The notes: generated by a model from the sequence alone, not told the origin. A stretch of DNA of 64,000 nucleotides from an uncultured Bacteroidales bacterium (GCA_937899245.1 CALDKB010000006.1:71909-135908), one strand, 5' to 3'; counted from the first letter of the stretch, positions 6,367 to 15,625 are shown. Numbers and translations: made by a program.

Positions 6367-9300
6367 ATGAAGAATTGTAGTTTTTGCGGTGCTGAAAATG
6401 AAGATGCTGCGGTATTCTGCGAGGAATGCGGAAAGTCCTTTTACAAGAAATGCGACAAGTGCGGAGCAGAAAACAAGCTCTCGGCAAAGTTTTGCAACAA
6501 GTGTGGTGCAAGGTTTGTAGCACCCAATACTATATGCTATACCGCTACCGAAAAAATTGAATCCACTTGGATTGATGAAAATTCCCTGAGCCACGATTTT
6601 GATGATGGAAATGGATATATAGTACTTAAAGATGGCGTAAATAGTATTAATGGTGAAATATTTAAAGATTGTATTGGACTTACGACATTAACGATTCCAG
6701 ATTCTGTAACAGAAATTACAATACCATATTGGACAACCGAAGAGTACAAGAAAATATTGCCAAGTAATGCATGGGAAAAATTAAAAGAAATTCTTGAACC
6801 GCATACTATATATTATGAAGCGGATAAAACAATAGGAAAAATTAGAAGATATGGTGACCCATGGTGCAATGGGCGACATATTAATTGGATTAACGAAAAT
6901 TTCATTTCCAGCGGGTTTGCAAATGGCAAAGGAAAAATAAGACTGAAAGATGATGTAACAGAAATTGGCTATGCTGCATTTGCAGGTTTTATCAGTTTGA
7001 CATCGGTTACAATTCCTAGTTCTGTTACAAGCATTGGTGATTGTGCTTTTTGTGATTGCAGAGGTCTTACTGCAATAAACATCCCCGATTCGGTGACGAA
7101 AATTGGAAACGGCGCATTTGAAAATTGCACCAGTCTAACCACAATAAACATTCCTGATTCGGTGACGGAAATTGGCGAGTCTGCATTTAGTGGTTGCAGC
7201 GGACTGACAGAAATAACAATCCCCGATTCTGTAACGAGTATTGGATATCAAGCATTTTCTAGATGCAGAGGATTGTCATCAATCCTTATTCCCGATTCGG
7301 TAACAGAAATTGGGGGAAGGGCATTTTCTGGTTGTAGCGGTATGACTACGGTTAATTTCAATCCAACAAACTGTACAACTATGGGTGGTGTTGATTATAT
7401 GAATGAAATTTTATCTGTATTCGATGGTTGCTCTTTGTTGGCGACCTTGAACATTGGTAAAAATGTAATCAATATTCCTGCGTATGCTTTTTATGGTTGC
7501 TGTGGGCTTACATCAATAAACATCTCTGATTCGGTAAGAGAAATTGGGGAGTGTGCCTTTTCAGGTTGCAGCGGACTCTCATCAATAAATATTCCAGCTT
7601 CGGTAATGAAAATTGGCAATTATGCATTTAGTAATTGCAACAAGCTAACATCTGTAAATATTGGAAATAGTGTAATAAAAATAGGGAGGAGCACATTTCA
7701 ATCATGTACGGAACTGAAATTACTAGGAGTTCATATTACAGCAACTAAGATTATTATACCATATTGGACAACAGAAGAATACAAGAAATTACTGCCAGGT
7801 AATGTATGGGATAAATTAAAAGAAATTCCAGAACCCTATACGATATATTATGAAGCTGATAAAAAGTTGGGTATGAAATGGATTTCTGAAAATTCCATTT
7901 CTCACGAATTTGCAAACGGCAAAGGAATAATAAGACTGAAAGATTCGGTAACGGAAATTGGTGATTGTGCTTTTTGTTATTGCAGAGGTCTAACCTCAAT
8001 AAACATCCCCGATTCGGTGACGAAAATTGGCGTTCAGGCATTTGAAAATTGCACCAGTCTAACAACAATAAACATTCCTGATTCGGTGACGAAAATTGGT
8101 CGTAGTGCATTTATTTTTTGCAGCGGACTGACAGAAATAACAATCCCCGATTCAGTGACGGAAATTGGTGTTATGGCATTTGAATATTGCACCAGTCTAA
8201 CCACAATAAACATCCCAGCTTCTGTGACGAAAATTGGACTAGGCGCGTTTAGTAATTGCATGAGACTGAGATCAATTGTAATTCCTGACTCTGTTATAGA
8301 AATCGGCGAGACTTTTGAAAAAAAATATGAAGGAAAATATTTTTTCACGGGTGCATTTGAGGATTGCAGTAGTTTGTCCTCAATAATACTGCCAAATTCT
8401 ATTAAGAAAATAGGTTCTTGTACTTTCAAAAGATGCAAAAATCTAACATCTGTAGTTATTCCTGATTCCGTGAAAGAAATAGGTTATGATGCATTTTGCG
8501 GAGTTGTAAATGTTTTTTATGAAGGAAAAGCAGAAGGGAAGCCATGGGGGGCAGAAATAGTTAATGGTGTAATTGACGATGATTTTGTTTTTTCCGACTC
8601 ATACAAAACAAATCTTGTCGCATATATTGGCGACAAAACCGATATTGCAATTCCCAATTCGGTAACAAGTATTGGGCGGAATGCTTTTTCTCGTTGTAGC
8701 AGATTGACATCAATTACCATCCCCAATTCCGTTACAAGCATTGACGAGAGGACATTTTATAGTTGCAGTGGACTGACATCTATAAATATCACAGACTCTG
8801 TGACGGAAATTGGCTCTAATGCATTTTGGGGGTGCAGCGGCCTTACCACAATAAACATCCCCGCTTCTGTACAGAAAATAGGCGAATACGCATTTAGTGG
8901 TTGCAAAGGCCTTAAATCGATAAATATTCCAGATTCTGTAACTGAAATTGGCAAACATGCATTTGTAGATTGTAGTGGTCTTACCTCAATAGTTGTGGCT
9001 CTGGGAAATGGCAAATACGATTCACGCAACAACTGCAACGCCATAATCGAAACAGCAACAAACAAGCTTGTCGCGTGTTGTATGAATACGGTAATTCCCG
9101 ATTCGGTAACGGAAATTGGCGATAGCGCATTTTATGGTTGCAACGGACTTACTTCAATAAATATTCCCGATTCGGTAACGGAAATTGGCGATAGCGCATT
9201 TTATGGTTGCAGTGGACTTACTTCAATAAATATTCCCGATTCTGTAACGGAAATTGGCGAGTCTGCATTTAGTGGTTGCGAAGAACTGATTTCGTTAAAC

Positions 9301-9789
9301 ATTCCAAATTTTTTGGCGAAAATCAATAGTGGTGTGTTTTATAATTGCAAAAAACTGACAACAATAGTAATTCCCGACACTGTCATAGAAATCGGTGATA
9401 TTAGGGTTGTTACCTTTTATGACTACTATTCAGGCGCATTTGAGAGGTGTAGTAGTTTGTCCACAATAGTACTGCCCAATTCTATTAAAATAATAGGTTC
9501 TAAAACCTTCAAAGGATGTGAAAGTCTAACATCTATAGTTATCCCAGATTCCGTGAAGGAAATATGTTATGAAGCATTTTCGCCTAGCGGATTAACCTCT
9601 ATAGTCATATCCAATCCTAAGACTACAATTCAGCAAGACTTATTTTCCCAGCGGCACGCATTGCCTGTAATCAAAGATTTCAAAATAATAATACCCAAAG
9701 GAACATATTCACAATTTAAAGGAACACTTGGTAGGCATACTTGGGATGATATAAAAGATTATTGGAAGATAATAGAAGAAGATATATGA
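6367..9789 (+). CDS. Zinc-ribbon protein with a long BspA-type leucine-rich repeat array
   Basis: About 1140 residues from the ATG at 6367. The N-terminus has two zinc-ribbon modules (Cys4, 7, 18, 21 and Cys29, 32, 43, 46). The rest is BspA/LRR_5 repeats of about 23 residues with consensus LTSINIPDSVTEIGDSAF.GCSG. Two blocks starting IPYWTTEEYKK and ending in LKD(D/S)VTEIG interrupt the array, so larger modules have been duplicated; a 69-bp unit is tandemly duplicated almost exactly at 9094-9231. BspA proteins are usually exported, but no signal peptide or T9SS C-terminal domain is visible, and zinc ribbons suggest an intracellular protein. Function unknown; LRR arrays generally bind proteins. 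A decayed relative lies at 17797-18549. Confidence 0.85.
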   Translation: MKNCSFCGAENEDAAVFCEECGKSFYKKCDKCGAENKLSAKFCNKCGARFVAPNTICYTATEKIESTWIDENSLSHDFDDGNGYIVLKDGVNSINGEIFKDCIGLTTLTIPDSVTEITIPYWTTEEYKKILPSNAWEKLKEILEPHTIYYEADKTIGKIRRYGDPWCNGRHINWINENFISSGFANGKGKIRLKDDVTEIGYAAFAGFISLTSVTIPSSVTSIGDCAFCDCRGLTAINIPDSVTKIGNGAFENCTSLTTINIPDSVTEIGESAFSGCSGLTEITIPDSVTSIGYQAFSRCRGLSSILIPDSVTEIGGRAFSGCSGMTTVNFNPTNCTTMGGVDYMNEILSVFDGCSLLATLNIGKNVINIPAYAFYGCCGLTSINISDSVREIGECAFSGCSGLSSINIPASVMKIGNYAFSNCNKLTSVNIGNSVIKIGRSTFQSCTELKLLGVHITATKIIIPYWTTEEYKKLLPGNVWDKLKEIPEPYTIYYEADKKLGMKWISENSISHEFANGKGIIRLKDSVTEIGDCAFCYCRGLTSINIPDSVTKIGVQAFENCTSLTTINIPDSVTKIGRSAFIFCSGLTEITIPDSVTEIGVMAFEYCTSLTTINIPASVTKIGLGAFSNCMRLRSIVIPDSVIEIGETFEKKYEGKYFFTGAFEDCSSLSSIILPNSIKKIGSCTFKRCKNLTSVVIPDSVKEIGYDAFCGVVNVFYEGKAEGKPWGAEIVNGVIDDDFVFSDSYKTNLVAYIGDKTDIAIPNSVTSIGRNAFSRCSRLTSITIPNSVTSIDERTFYSCSGLTSINITDSVTEIGSNAFWGCSGLTTINIPASVQKIGEYAFSGCKGLKSINIPDSVTEIGKHAFVDCSGLTSIVVALGNGKYDSRNNCNAIIETATNKLVACCMNTVIPDSVTEIGDSAFYGCNGLTSINIPDSVTEIGDSAFYGCSGLTSINIPDSVTEIGESAFSGCEELISLNIPNFLAKINSGVFYNCKKLTTIVIPDTVIEIGDIRVVTFYDYYSGAFERCSSLSTIVLPNSIKIIGSKTFKGCESLTSIVIPDSVKEICYEAFSPSGLTSIVISNPKTTIQQDLFSQRHALPVIKDFKIIIPKGTYSQFKGTLGRHTWDDIKDYWKIIEEDI
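9094..9231 (+). repeat. 69-bp tandem duplication inside the LRR gene
   Basis: The unit starting at 9094 recurs at 9163 with two substitutions (caacgga against cagtgga), and a third, more diverged unit begins at 9232. The period is 23 codons, exactly one LRR_5 unit, which indicates a recent in-frame expansion. Confidence 0.85.
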
Positions 9790-9863
9790 GCGATAGAAAC
9801 AATTTTTCCCTTAAGCGGAAGAGATAAAACTAGGTTTCGTTCATTTATAACTAGTTGGCTGAA

Positions 9864-11300
9864 TTAGTAATTAATATTTAACCCTTTCCATAACCCTTTG
9901 TGCAAGATGATTCGATCATTAGGTGTAAATGCAGAATTCCTGTTTCTAAACTTAAATGTTATTCTTGTTTGACTTTTATCTCCACCAGGATAAGCATGAC
10001 CAATAGCACTACAATCGTATAACACACGCAATATATCCACTGATGATAATGATGCCATTGTTGGCGACTGCCGTATTGCGCTATCAAAATCTCTGAACGA
10101 AAACTCTCTTGATCTGAATGATGCCATTATGTTAATAATACCATCGATAAGATTAAAAGGAATATATCCTGCCATCTCATCCTTTATTTCTGGTAGGAAG
10201 TATTCGATAGAATAATCCGCAATACCTTTTTTAATATCATCAAACGACACTTTATTGCCAGAGCAGCACTTCTGTATGGATACAAGTAATTGCATAAAGT
10301 CTCTAGGTGTATGTCGTGTTAATTCCAACAAAGCAGAAGGTGTGTCGTCTCTTTGATATTTAGATGGGAAAAAAAAGTTGAACATATCTTTAATATCTGG
10401 ATATACCAAACGAGTTCGCATATTGGCAATAGTAATTAAGTCACTAGCACTAGCAGTATCGCTCCCTTCTTTATACCAATTGAATATATAAGAACAATCT
10501 CGACGTATTTTGTTTTTATTCGGGTCTGGTAATCGTTCAAAAATATCTGTTCTACAGAGCACTATTATTTTCACAGGCAAATCATTTTTGTGAAAGTAAT
10601 TGTTCAAATCCTTTGCTTCATTTATCATTGCCACTACAGACTGATATTGTATTTCTCGAGAAGTCAGAATCTCATCAACGCCATCAATAACAAGTAAATG
10701 CTTATGACACTCTTTGAAGCCAATGATTAGTTTTTTCACATATCCTACAACCCAGTCTAATGAGATGTCTGCATTTTCCTGATGTGTGGTGTGCTCAAAA
10801 GCAAAAGCCTTGATACTGACTTTAAAAGTATTACTTGATGTCTTTTTCACCATGTCAGAGATGTTTGTCACATCCATTAAACCTGCTTGCACCAATAGTT
10901 CAGTTGTCTTATTCAACTCAGACACTGATGATGCCATAGCATCAGAATCAGAAATAAGTTCTTGAAGAACACGGACAAGCAAAAGCCAACGCCATGCAAG
11001 TTTGTGCTTCACTTCTGGTTCACTCTCTCCAGAGACTATTTTACTAAAAGTCTTATACGGAAAATTTTTCAGCGTTTGTTGATCAACAATAGTATTTTCG
11101 TCTGATGTAAGTCTGAGATGCTCTGAAAGAACTGACTTGCCAGATCCCTTGTAGCCAAGGAAAAGGAACTTGTTAGTATTGAGAACCAACTCATTGATGT
11201 TGTCAACCAACAAATAACCCTTTGTTAGTAAATCCGGATATTCTGCACCCTCTTCTTGTGCATCTGTCTTGCCAAAAACTATTTTTCTGAAGTCGTACAT
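9864..11300 (-). CDS. P-loop ATPase of the Sll1717 type
   Basis: A 478-residue STAND-like P-loop ATPase. It opens with VFGKTDAQEE, followed by Walker A (GYKGSGKS, residues 49-56) and Walker B (HLLVIDGVDE, residues 201-210). CRTDIFERLPD is typical of the family catalogued as 'P-loop ATPase, Sll1717 family'. These proteins occur as stand-alone genes in accessory regions, and a defence role is often suspected but not demonstrated as far as I know. It converges on the LRR gene and is separated from rloB by 400 bases. The ATG at 11300 is the only sensible start. No clear -7 box is visible upstream. Confidence 0.75.
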   Translation of the reverse strand: MYDFRKIVFGKTDAQEEGAEYPDLLTKGYLLVDNINELVLNTNKFLFLGYKGSGKSVLSEHLRLTSDENTIVDQQTLKNFPYKTFSKIVSGESEPEVKHKLAWRWLLLVRVLQELISDSDAMASSVSELNKTTELLVQAGLMDVTNISDMVKKTSSNTFKVSIKAFAFEHTTHQENADISLDWVVGYVKKLIIGFKECHKHLLVIDGVDEILTSREIQYQSVVAMINEAKDLNNYFHKNDLPVKIIVLCRTDIFERLPDPNKNKIRRDCSYIFNWYKEGSDTASASDLITIANMRTRLVYPDIKDMFNFFFPSKYQRDDTPSALLELTRHTPRDFMQLLVSIQKCCSGNKVSFDDIKKGIADYSIEYFLPEIKDEMAGYIPFNLIDGIINIMASFRSREFSFRDFDSAIRQSPTMASLSSVDILRVLYDCSAIGHAYPGGDKSQTRITFKFRNRNSAFTPNDRIILHKGLWKGLNINY

Positions 11301-11646
11301 TTCTTATCTTTTTTATTATATGGGGTCTATTATGTTTTTTAGACGGCAAAGCAGGTAGAACCCATTGTCCTGCTATTTGCAGTATACTTTATATGCGATG
11401 TAAAAATACAACTATTTTTCCTTATGATAAATTTTTTCTTGTTTTTGAATACATTATTTATTGGATGAATTAAAATAATGCCTATCTGACTAGTCCTATT
11501 AGTTTTTGTTAAGAAAGTTAAATGTTATAATACGCCAAAGGTTATAACCTTAACAGATAATTCTGTCAGCATAGTATCCTACTTATGATGAAAATCATCA
11601 GCTCGGCTTTTGTAATGGTTTATCGTTTTAAGAAAAGAGTTCAACA
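11301..11646. other. Gene-free stretch between the ATPase gene and the R1 repeat
   Basis: AT-rich sequence without a credible gene. It contains an inverted repeat (AGCAGG...CCTGCT near 11350-11375) and a perfect 14-bp palindrome, AAGGTTATAACCTT, at 11538-11551 that could be an operator. Nothing else is recognisable. Confidence 0.5.
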
Positions 11647-11701
11647 CGCTTAAACATCCTCATTTCTAATTCTTCCCACCATTCCCTCCACCTTTGGAAT
11701 C
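11647..11701. repeat. Module-boundary repeat R1
   Basis: Matches 15407-15461 at 54 of 55 positions and the central part of 13747-13797. It abuts the stop codon of rloB. Read on the minus strand, the copies end in a frame closing with IRNEDV-stop, so the element may derive from a gene 3' end. Confidence 0.8.
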
Positions 11702-12309
11702 TATTTTATCTCATGCAATCTTTCTATTAACCTTCCAAGTTCAGAGTAAGTGTATTCTCTGCCGTTTGCTTCTTTTTCGTCCATAGAACGATTGGCATTG
11801 GTGGTTGCTGTTTGCAACGAACCTCCACTGCGCTCAAAGTATGAGTGTAATCCCTTAGTCTTCATAAAGAAGTCTATCGTTTTCTGATATTCAACACTCT
11901 GGTTCAAATCTTTCAGCAACGATTCCTGATTCTCGTATGGGCGCGATGTGTAGCGGAAATAGTAAAGGAAAAACAATTCTGTGCAGCGGTGAGTCTCAAA
12001 AAACTCGACTGTGCAGGATATGCCTTTCTTTGGTTTATTTATTGGACTGGCATATTTCGCTTTCAATCTTTGGTATTGAGAATGTTCAGGTTCTCTGTCC
12101 TTCGTGTCCATATCAATAATGCAGAAGATATGGCTGTAGCCCAATGCGATGCCTTCTTCTATCTTCGCTTCAAGTTCCTTGAGGTTTGTATGCTTGGGAT
12201 AGTCTGGCTTGATAGTCAGCCGTTTAAACACATCGCACAAGGACTTGAAGTAAAAGAATTCGGTAGGGCCTTCTCCCAAGATAAGTGCTGTTTGCCGTAA
12301 CTTGCCCAT
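11701..12309 (-). CDS. rloB: RloB-like protein (AbiLii-like)
   Basis: A 202-residue protein of the RloB family, a Toprim-like fold. The motifs are Glu13 and PTE15-17 in LGEGPTEFF, and Asp66-x-Asp68 in FCIIDMDTKD, the acidic metal-binding positions of Toprim proteins. Its start is one base after the stop of the upstream ATPase gene, so the two form a translationally coupled pair. RloA/RloB pairs were first named as restriction-linked ORFs; the lactococcal abortive-infection system AbiL has the same composition (ATPase plus RloB). An anti-phage role is therefore likely by family. The stop codon touches repeat R1. Confidence 0.82.
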   Translation of the reverse strand: MGKLRQTALILGEGPTEFFYFKSLCDVFKRLTIKPDYPKHTNLKELEAKIEEGIALGYSHIFCIIDMDTKDREPEHSQYQRLKAKYASPINKPKKGISCTVEFFETHRCTELFFLYYFRYTSRPYENQESLLKDLNQSVEYQKTIDFFMKTKGLHSYFERSGGSLQTATTNANRSMDEKEANGREYTYSELGRLIERLHEIK

Positions 12310-12310
12310 A

Positions 12311-13591
12311 TCAATCCTCCAAATTTATAAAGATACTGCCCAGTTCCGGCTTCGCACCTAATCGTCCGATGCGATAGGAGTTGTAAAGCGACAGATTCTT
12401 ATGCAAGCCAAATGAATCGCCACGGGAATACTCGGACGAGGCTGTTTCCTTATTCTTTTCCACAAACCATACAGCACCTCTGTTCTCATTGATTAAATCC
12501 TGAGAAAGGAGCGTTGTCTCTTGGCTGGTGATAATCAACTGCGATTTGTCGGAGTTAAAAAGAAAAACATTAAGATAGTAGTACAACAAATCGTTGTGCA
12601 AATCTTCTCCTAATTCATCCAGATAGTACACATGGGAACTTGTCACCATATCATATAATGCATCCAGTATGCGTATGTATTTCATTGTGCCTTTTGACTG
12701 CCATTTGAGAGGAATGTCAAAATCGCCATTCAGGGAATGGTTAATAAACGCTACAGAGTCGGATGTCGGTTTAAGCAGTGCATCTTTCACTTCTTCGGGA
12801 ATGTTTTCCTTCTGAATGCGTTCACGATATTCCGCCGGGACAAAACGGTCTTCAACAACAGGTCGATATTCCAGAATGTTTAAATCGGCCTTCTGCAACA
12901 TGGTGTTATAGAATTTACGCTTCTGAGGATTGTCATACGCTTCCTTTAGGATTTCAACAATACTTTTATCGTCATCACCATCTACATCATGGTAATTGTC
13001 CATAATCCATTTGTGAAGGATGTTGAACTGTGCAATGTCTTCTGTCAAGGCAGTTTTTCTGCAAACAGACAGAACGCTATGGTTGTTCAATGTGTTCTCG
13101 CGAATACTTTCTTGTGTTTTTGCCTGCAGTTTGAGGCTTGTGCCGAACTTGACATCAGCCTGTATGTTTTCGCCAACAAATGTACGCTCATAAAACAATG
13201 ACTTCGACTTGTTCGGATAATAGTTCAAGACTTCATTCAAAATGTATTTCTCGTTGAATCGAACATCATAATCGTACCTGATGCCATTGGCGTAGAATGA
13301 CACATGCATCTCTATGGGTTCATTTTTTGTAAGGACAAACGGAATACAGCCATTTATCCTTTGGGTTGCATCAGATTTCGGCAAAATCAACAAGCGAAAC
13401 ACTTCGTTCAAGGCAATCAGCATATTAGATTTTCCAGAAGCATTAGAACCATACAGGATACCTAATTTATATAGGAATACTCCATCAACAACTTCTGTAA
13501 CAAGTTCCGACGATGGACCTTTAGCCAAGAAATTCAATTCTTGCTTGTCGCGAATGGAAAGGTAATTCTTTACCCAGAAATCTCTTATCAT
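12311..13591 (-). CDS. rloA: AAA/ABC-type ATPase, RloA-like (AbiLi-like)
   Basis: A 426-residue ATPase of the AAA_15/AAA_21 (SMC/ABC-like) group. It opens with IRDFWVKNYLSI, the typical start of this group. Walker A is GSNASGKS (residues 48-55), a signature-like QSKGT lies near 298-302, Walker B is VYYLDE (residues 321-326) and a switch region ITSQETTLL follows. It precedes rloB by one base in the same transcript. By analogy with AbiL and other ATPase-plus-Toprim systems, it would sense infection and license the RloB effector; this is family-based inference. A TTTG-N18-TATTTTTG promoter lies on the minus strand at 13628-13657. Confidence 0.85.
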   Translation of the reverse strand: MIRDFWVKNYLSIRDKQELNFLAKGPSSELVTEVVDGVFLYKLGILYGSNASGKSNMLIALNEVFRLLILPKSDATQRINGCIPFVLTKNEPIEMHVSFYANGIRYDYDVRFNEKYILNEVLNYYPNKSKSLFYERTFVGENIQADVKFGTSLKLQAKTQESIRENTLNNHSVLSVCRKTALTEDIAQFNILHKWIMDNYHDVDGDDDKSIVEILKEAYDNPQKRKFYNTMLQKADLNILEYRPVVEDRFVPAEYRERIQKENIPEEVKDALLKPTSDSVAFINHSLNGDFDIPLKWQSKGTMKYIRILDALYDMVTSSHVYYLDELGEDLHNDLLYYYLNVFLFNSDKSQLIITSQETTLLSQDLINENRGAVWFVEKNKETASSEYSRGDSFGLHKNLSLYNSYRIGRLGAKPELGSIFINLED

Positions 13592-13627
13592 AGGCTTACT
13601 TTTTGTGTAAGTTTTGTAAATTCGCTA

Positions 13628-13657
13628 CAAAAATACATATTATTTTCATTGTGCAAA
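13628..13657 (-). promoter_or_regulatory. Promoter for rloA-rloB
   Basis: On the minus strand, TTTG (13654-13657) is followed after 18 bases by TATTTTTG (13628-13635), 36 bases before the rloA ATG. Both elements fit the Bacteroidota consensus. Confidence 0.6.
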
Positions 13658-13746
13658 AATAATTTTACGCAAAATTCGTAATAATCCTACGATTTGGCTT
13701 CTTTTTTTTATTGTTTTGAATTTGCAATCCAGTTAAATATCATCAT

Positions 13747-13797
13747 TAATTCTTCCCGCCATTTTTTTTCACCTTTGGAATCTGCTCCATCAAATCT
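13747..13797. repeat. Module-boundary repeat R2
   Basis: Diverged copy of the R1/R3 element (ttcttcccgccatt...cacctttggaatc, then gctccatcaa). It lies between the rloA promoter region and the stop of the DUF4143 gene. Like R3, it retains the gctccatcaa extension that R1 lacks. Confidence 0.7.
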
Positions 13798-13819
13798 TCC
13801 TATTGTCTTAGTGTGACCA

Positions 13820-15151
13820 TTAATTCCCGTTTGGGAATAAAAACATCACATAATAAACAGGCATATATGTAATTTTGCCGATGCTCTCAATTTCACGGCT
13901 ATTCGACAGAACAATGCCTTTATGTATTCCATATTCCTCATTGGAAACAAAATGGTTGAGAGCACTATGCACATAATAGTCCTTGCCAGATTTTACCTTG
14001 ATAGGAACAACAGACAGTGTGTCGAAATTGTCAATGAGGAAATCAACTTCACCATGCTGCTTATTATCGTAATAGTACAAACTAAAACCATGCGCCTTTA
14101 GTTCTTGCGCAACAACCGATTCATATACTGTTCCAAGATTAACGCTCAATTCGTCATTCAGAATGGCATTAATGTTATTTTGGTAAAGCAGAGCCGTAAG
14201 TATGCCTACATCGTTAAGATACAATTTCAAAAGAGATTTCTTTACAGATTGCAATAACGGAAAACGAGGATTGCTGATTGCATCAACCTGCAAAGCAATG
14301 CCAGACTGTATCAAATAGTCAAACTCGTCCTCATAATCAGAAAATTGCTTGCCCTTCTTGTTTTCTATCTTACTTACGACGACACGCTTTTTCTTATTTT
14401 CCAGATTAGAAGGAATGGAGTCATAAATACGCCGTATCTTTAAACGGTTTTGTTTGTCATATTGCGAAGCATCAATGCCATAGAGCGACTGAACATCATG
14501 CTGTATATCTCGCATCTTACTGATATTCTTGTCCTTTGCAAACTGATTTACAGCATCAGGCAAACCTCCAGTCAACAGATAATAATGGAAAAGACGCATA
14601 AAATGATTGTGGAGAGGTTCTGGCAACGATTTTCCGTCACTTAAAAGTTTACTAGCAGACTCCAAGGCTTCTTTGCCAACCCCCATCGCCCAAAAGAATT
14701 CCTCCAAATCAAGCGGGTACATTTGCTTAATAACCACACTGCCAAGAGGAACCGATGGCGTTTGCGCCAATGCTATGCCTAGTTGTGAACCGCTTGCAAT
14801 ATAAGTGTATTTTCCATCTTGGTTAAGGAATTTCAATAAAGTCAACAATTGCGGATATACTTGTATCTCGTCAAGGAAAATGAGAGTATTTTTTTTGTTG
14901 CCAAGCTTATTGCCAGCAAATGCACTCAATTGCATATAAAAAATATCCAGCCCGGTCACTCCTGCAAAAACCCTTTCATTTTCACTATCGGCACGCAAAT
15001 CTATTTCAATGTAATTGGTGAAAAGTTTTCGACCTATATGTCTGATTATATACGACTTGCCAACCTGTCTTGCTCCATTTACAAGCAGAATTTTGTTCTG
15101 TTCTTCCGAAAGAAATGATTCTAAAAATTGTGAAAACTTACGTTCTAACAT
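13820..15151 (-). CDS. AAA (AAA_14) ATPase with DUF4143 domain
   Basis: A 443-residue ATPase with Walker A GARQVGKS (residues 26-33), Walker B TLIFLDEIQ near residue 90, a sensor-like YIASGSQLG, and a C-terminal DUF4143 domain with YYYDNKQHGEVDFLI, where DF resembles a degenerate PD-(D/E)XK-like fold. Such proteins are very common in anaerobic bacteria, usually in several copies per genome; their function is unknown and toxin-antitoxin or defence roles have been proposed. It is divergent from a second DUF4143 gene at 15752. Its promoter lies at 15175-15204, with a three-copy 33-bp-phased repeat just upstream. It is bounded by repeats R2 and R3. Confidence 0.85.
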   Translation of the reverse strand: MLERKFSQFLESFLSEEQNKILLVNGARQVGKSYIIRHIGRKLFTNYIEIDLRADSENERVFAGVTGLDIFYMQLSAFAGNKLGNKKNTLIFLDEIQVYPQLLTLLKFLNQDGKYTYIASGSQLGIALAQTPSVPLGSVVIKQMYPLDLEEFFWAMGVGKEALESASKLLSDGKSLPEPLHNHFMRLFHYYLLTGGLPDAVNQFAKDKNISKMRDIQHDVQSLYGIDASQYDKQNRLKIRRIYDSIPSNLENKKKRVVVSKIENKKGKQFSDYEDEFDYLIQSGIALQVDAISNPRFPLLQSVKKSLLKLYLNDVGILTALLYQNNINAILNDELSVNLGTVYESVVAQELKAHGFSLYYYDNKQHGEVDFLIDNFDTLSVVPIKVKSGKDYYVHSALNHFVSNEEYGIHKGIVLSNSREIESIGKITYMPVYYVMFLFPNGN

Positions 15152-15174
15152 ATTTCTTTATTTTTATCGCGATG

Positions 15175-15204
15175 CAAAAGTACTGATTTATTTTGTATTA
15201 CAAA
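15175..15204 (-). promoter_or_regulatory. Promoter for the minus-strand DUF4143 gene
   Basis: On the minus strand a TTTTTG element is followed after about 18 bases by TACTTTTG (15175-15182), 24 bases before the ATG. The first phased repeat begins directly upstream. Confidence 0.65.
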
Positions 15205-15208
15205 AATT

Positions 15209-15298
15209 ATTGTCACTTTTTCTATGGTTTTATATACTCATTTTGTCACTTTTTCCATAAATACTGAGATATGTTTTGTCACTTTTTCCATAAATATT
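15209..15298. repeat. Three 33-bp-phased repeats upstream of the minus-strand DUF4143 gene
   Basis: The word tgtcactttttc begins at 15211, 15244 and 15277, exactly 33 bp apart. The second and third copies are nearly identical over 23 bases; the first is diverged. In the direction of the gene the core reads GGAAAAAGTGACA. The position just upstream of the -33 element suggests operator sites. Confidence 0.8.
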
Positions 15299-15620
15299 TT
15301 CTATGTAGATATATGATGCATTTTCGTACAGGCGCAAAACATTGCATCTAAACTTGTCGTGGCGGATTTACTGCTATGGCAGTAAGCTAAAGGTTGTGCA
15401 CTTACCCGCTTAAACATCCTCATTTCTAATTCTTTCCACCATTCCCTCCACCTTTGGAATCAGCTCCATCAAGTCATATTTCTCAATACAAAATAGCCAA
15501 ATTTGGATACAATAATTAAGCATCTTTACAAATGCATATTCCAACAACACAAGCGTCCCAATTCTCGATTCTCCCCAAGGCGTATATTACACCAAAACAT
15601 TATGCGAGTTGCTGTGAGAT
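15299..15620. other. Intergenic region containing repeat R3
   Basis: No gene is supported here. Besides repeat R3 (15407-15461) the sequence is AT-rich. A 79-codon open frame from 15532 runs through the phased repeats and past the start codon of the next gene, so it is unlikely to be a protein. Confidence 0.5.
15407..15461. repeat. Module-boundary repeat R3
   Basis: 54 of 55 positions match R1 at 11647-11701. R3 continues with cagctccatcaagtc, shared with R2 but not with R1. On the minus strand it reads as an open frame ending LMELIPKVEGMVERI...stop, possibly the fossil 3' end of a gene. Confidence 0.8.
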
Positions 15621-15625
15621 GGTAA

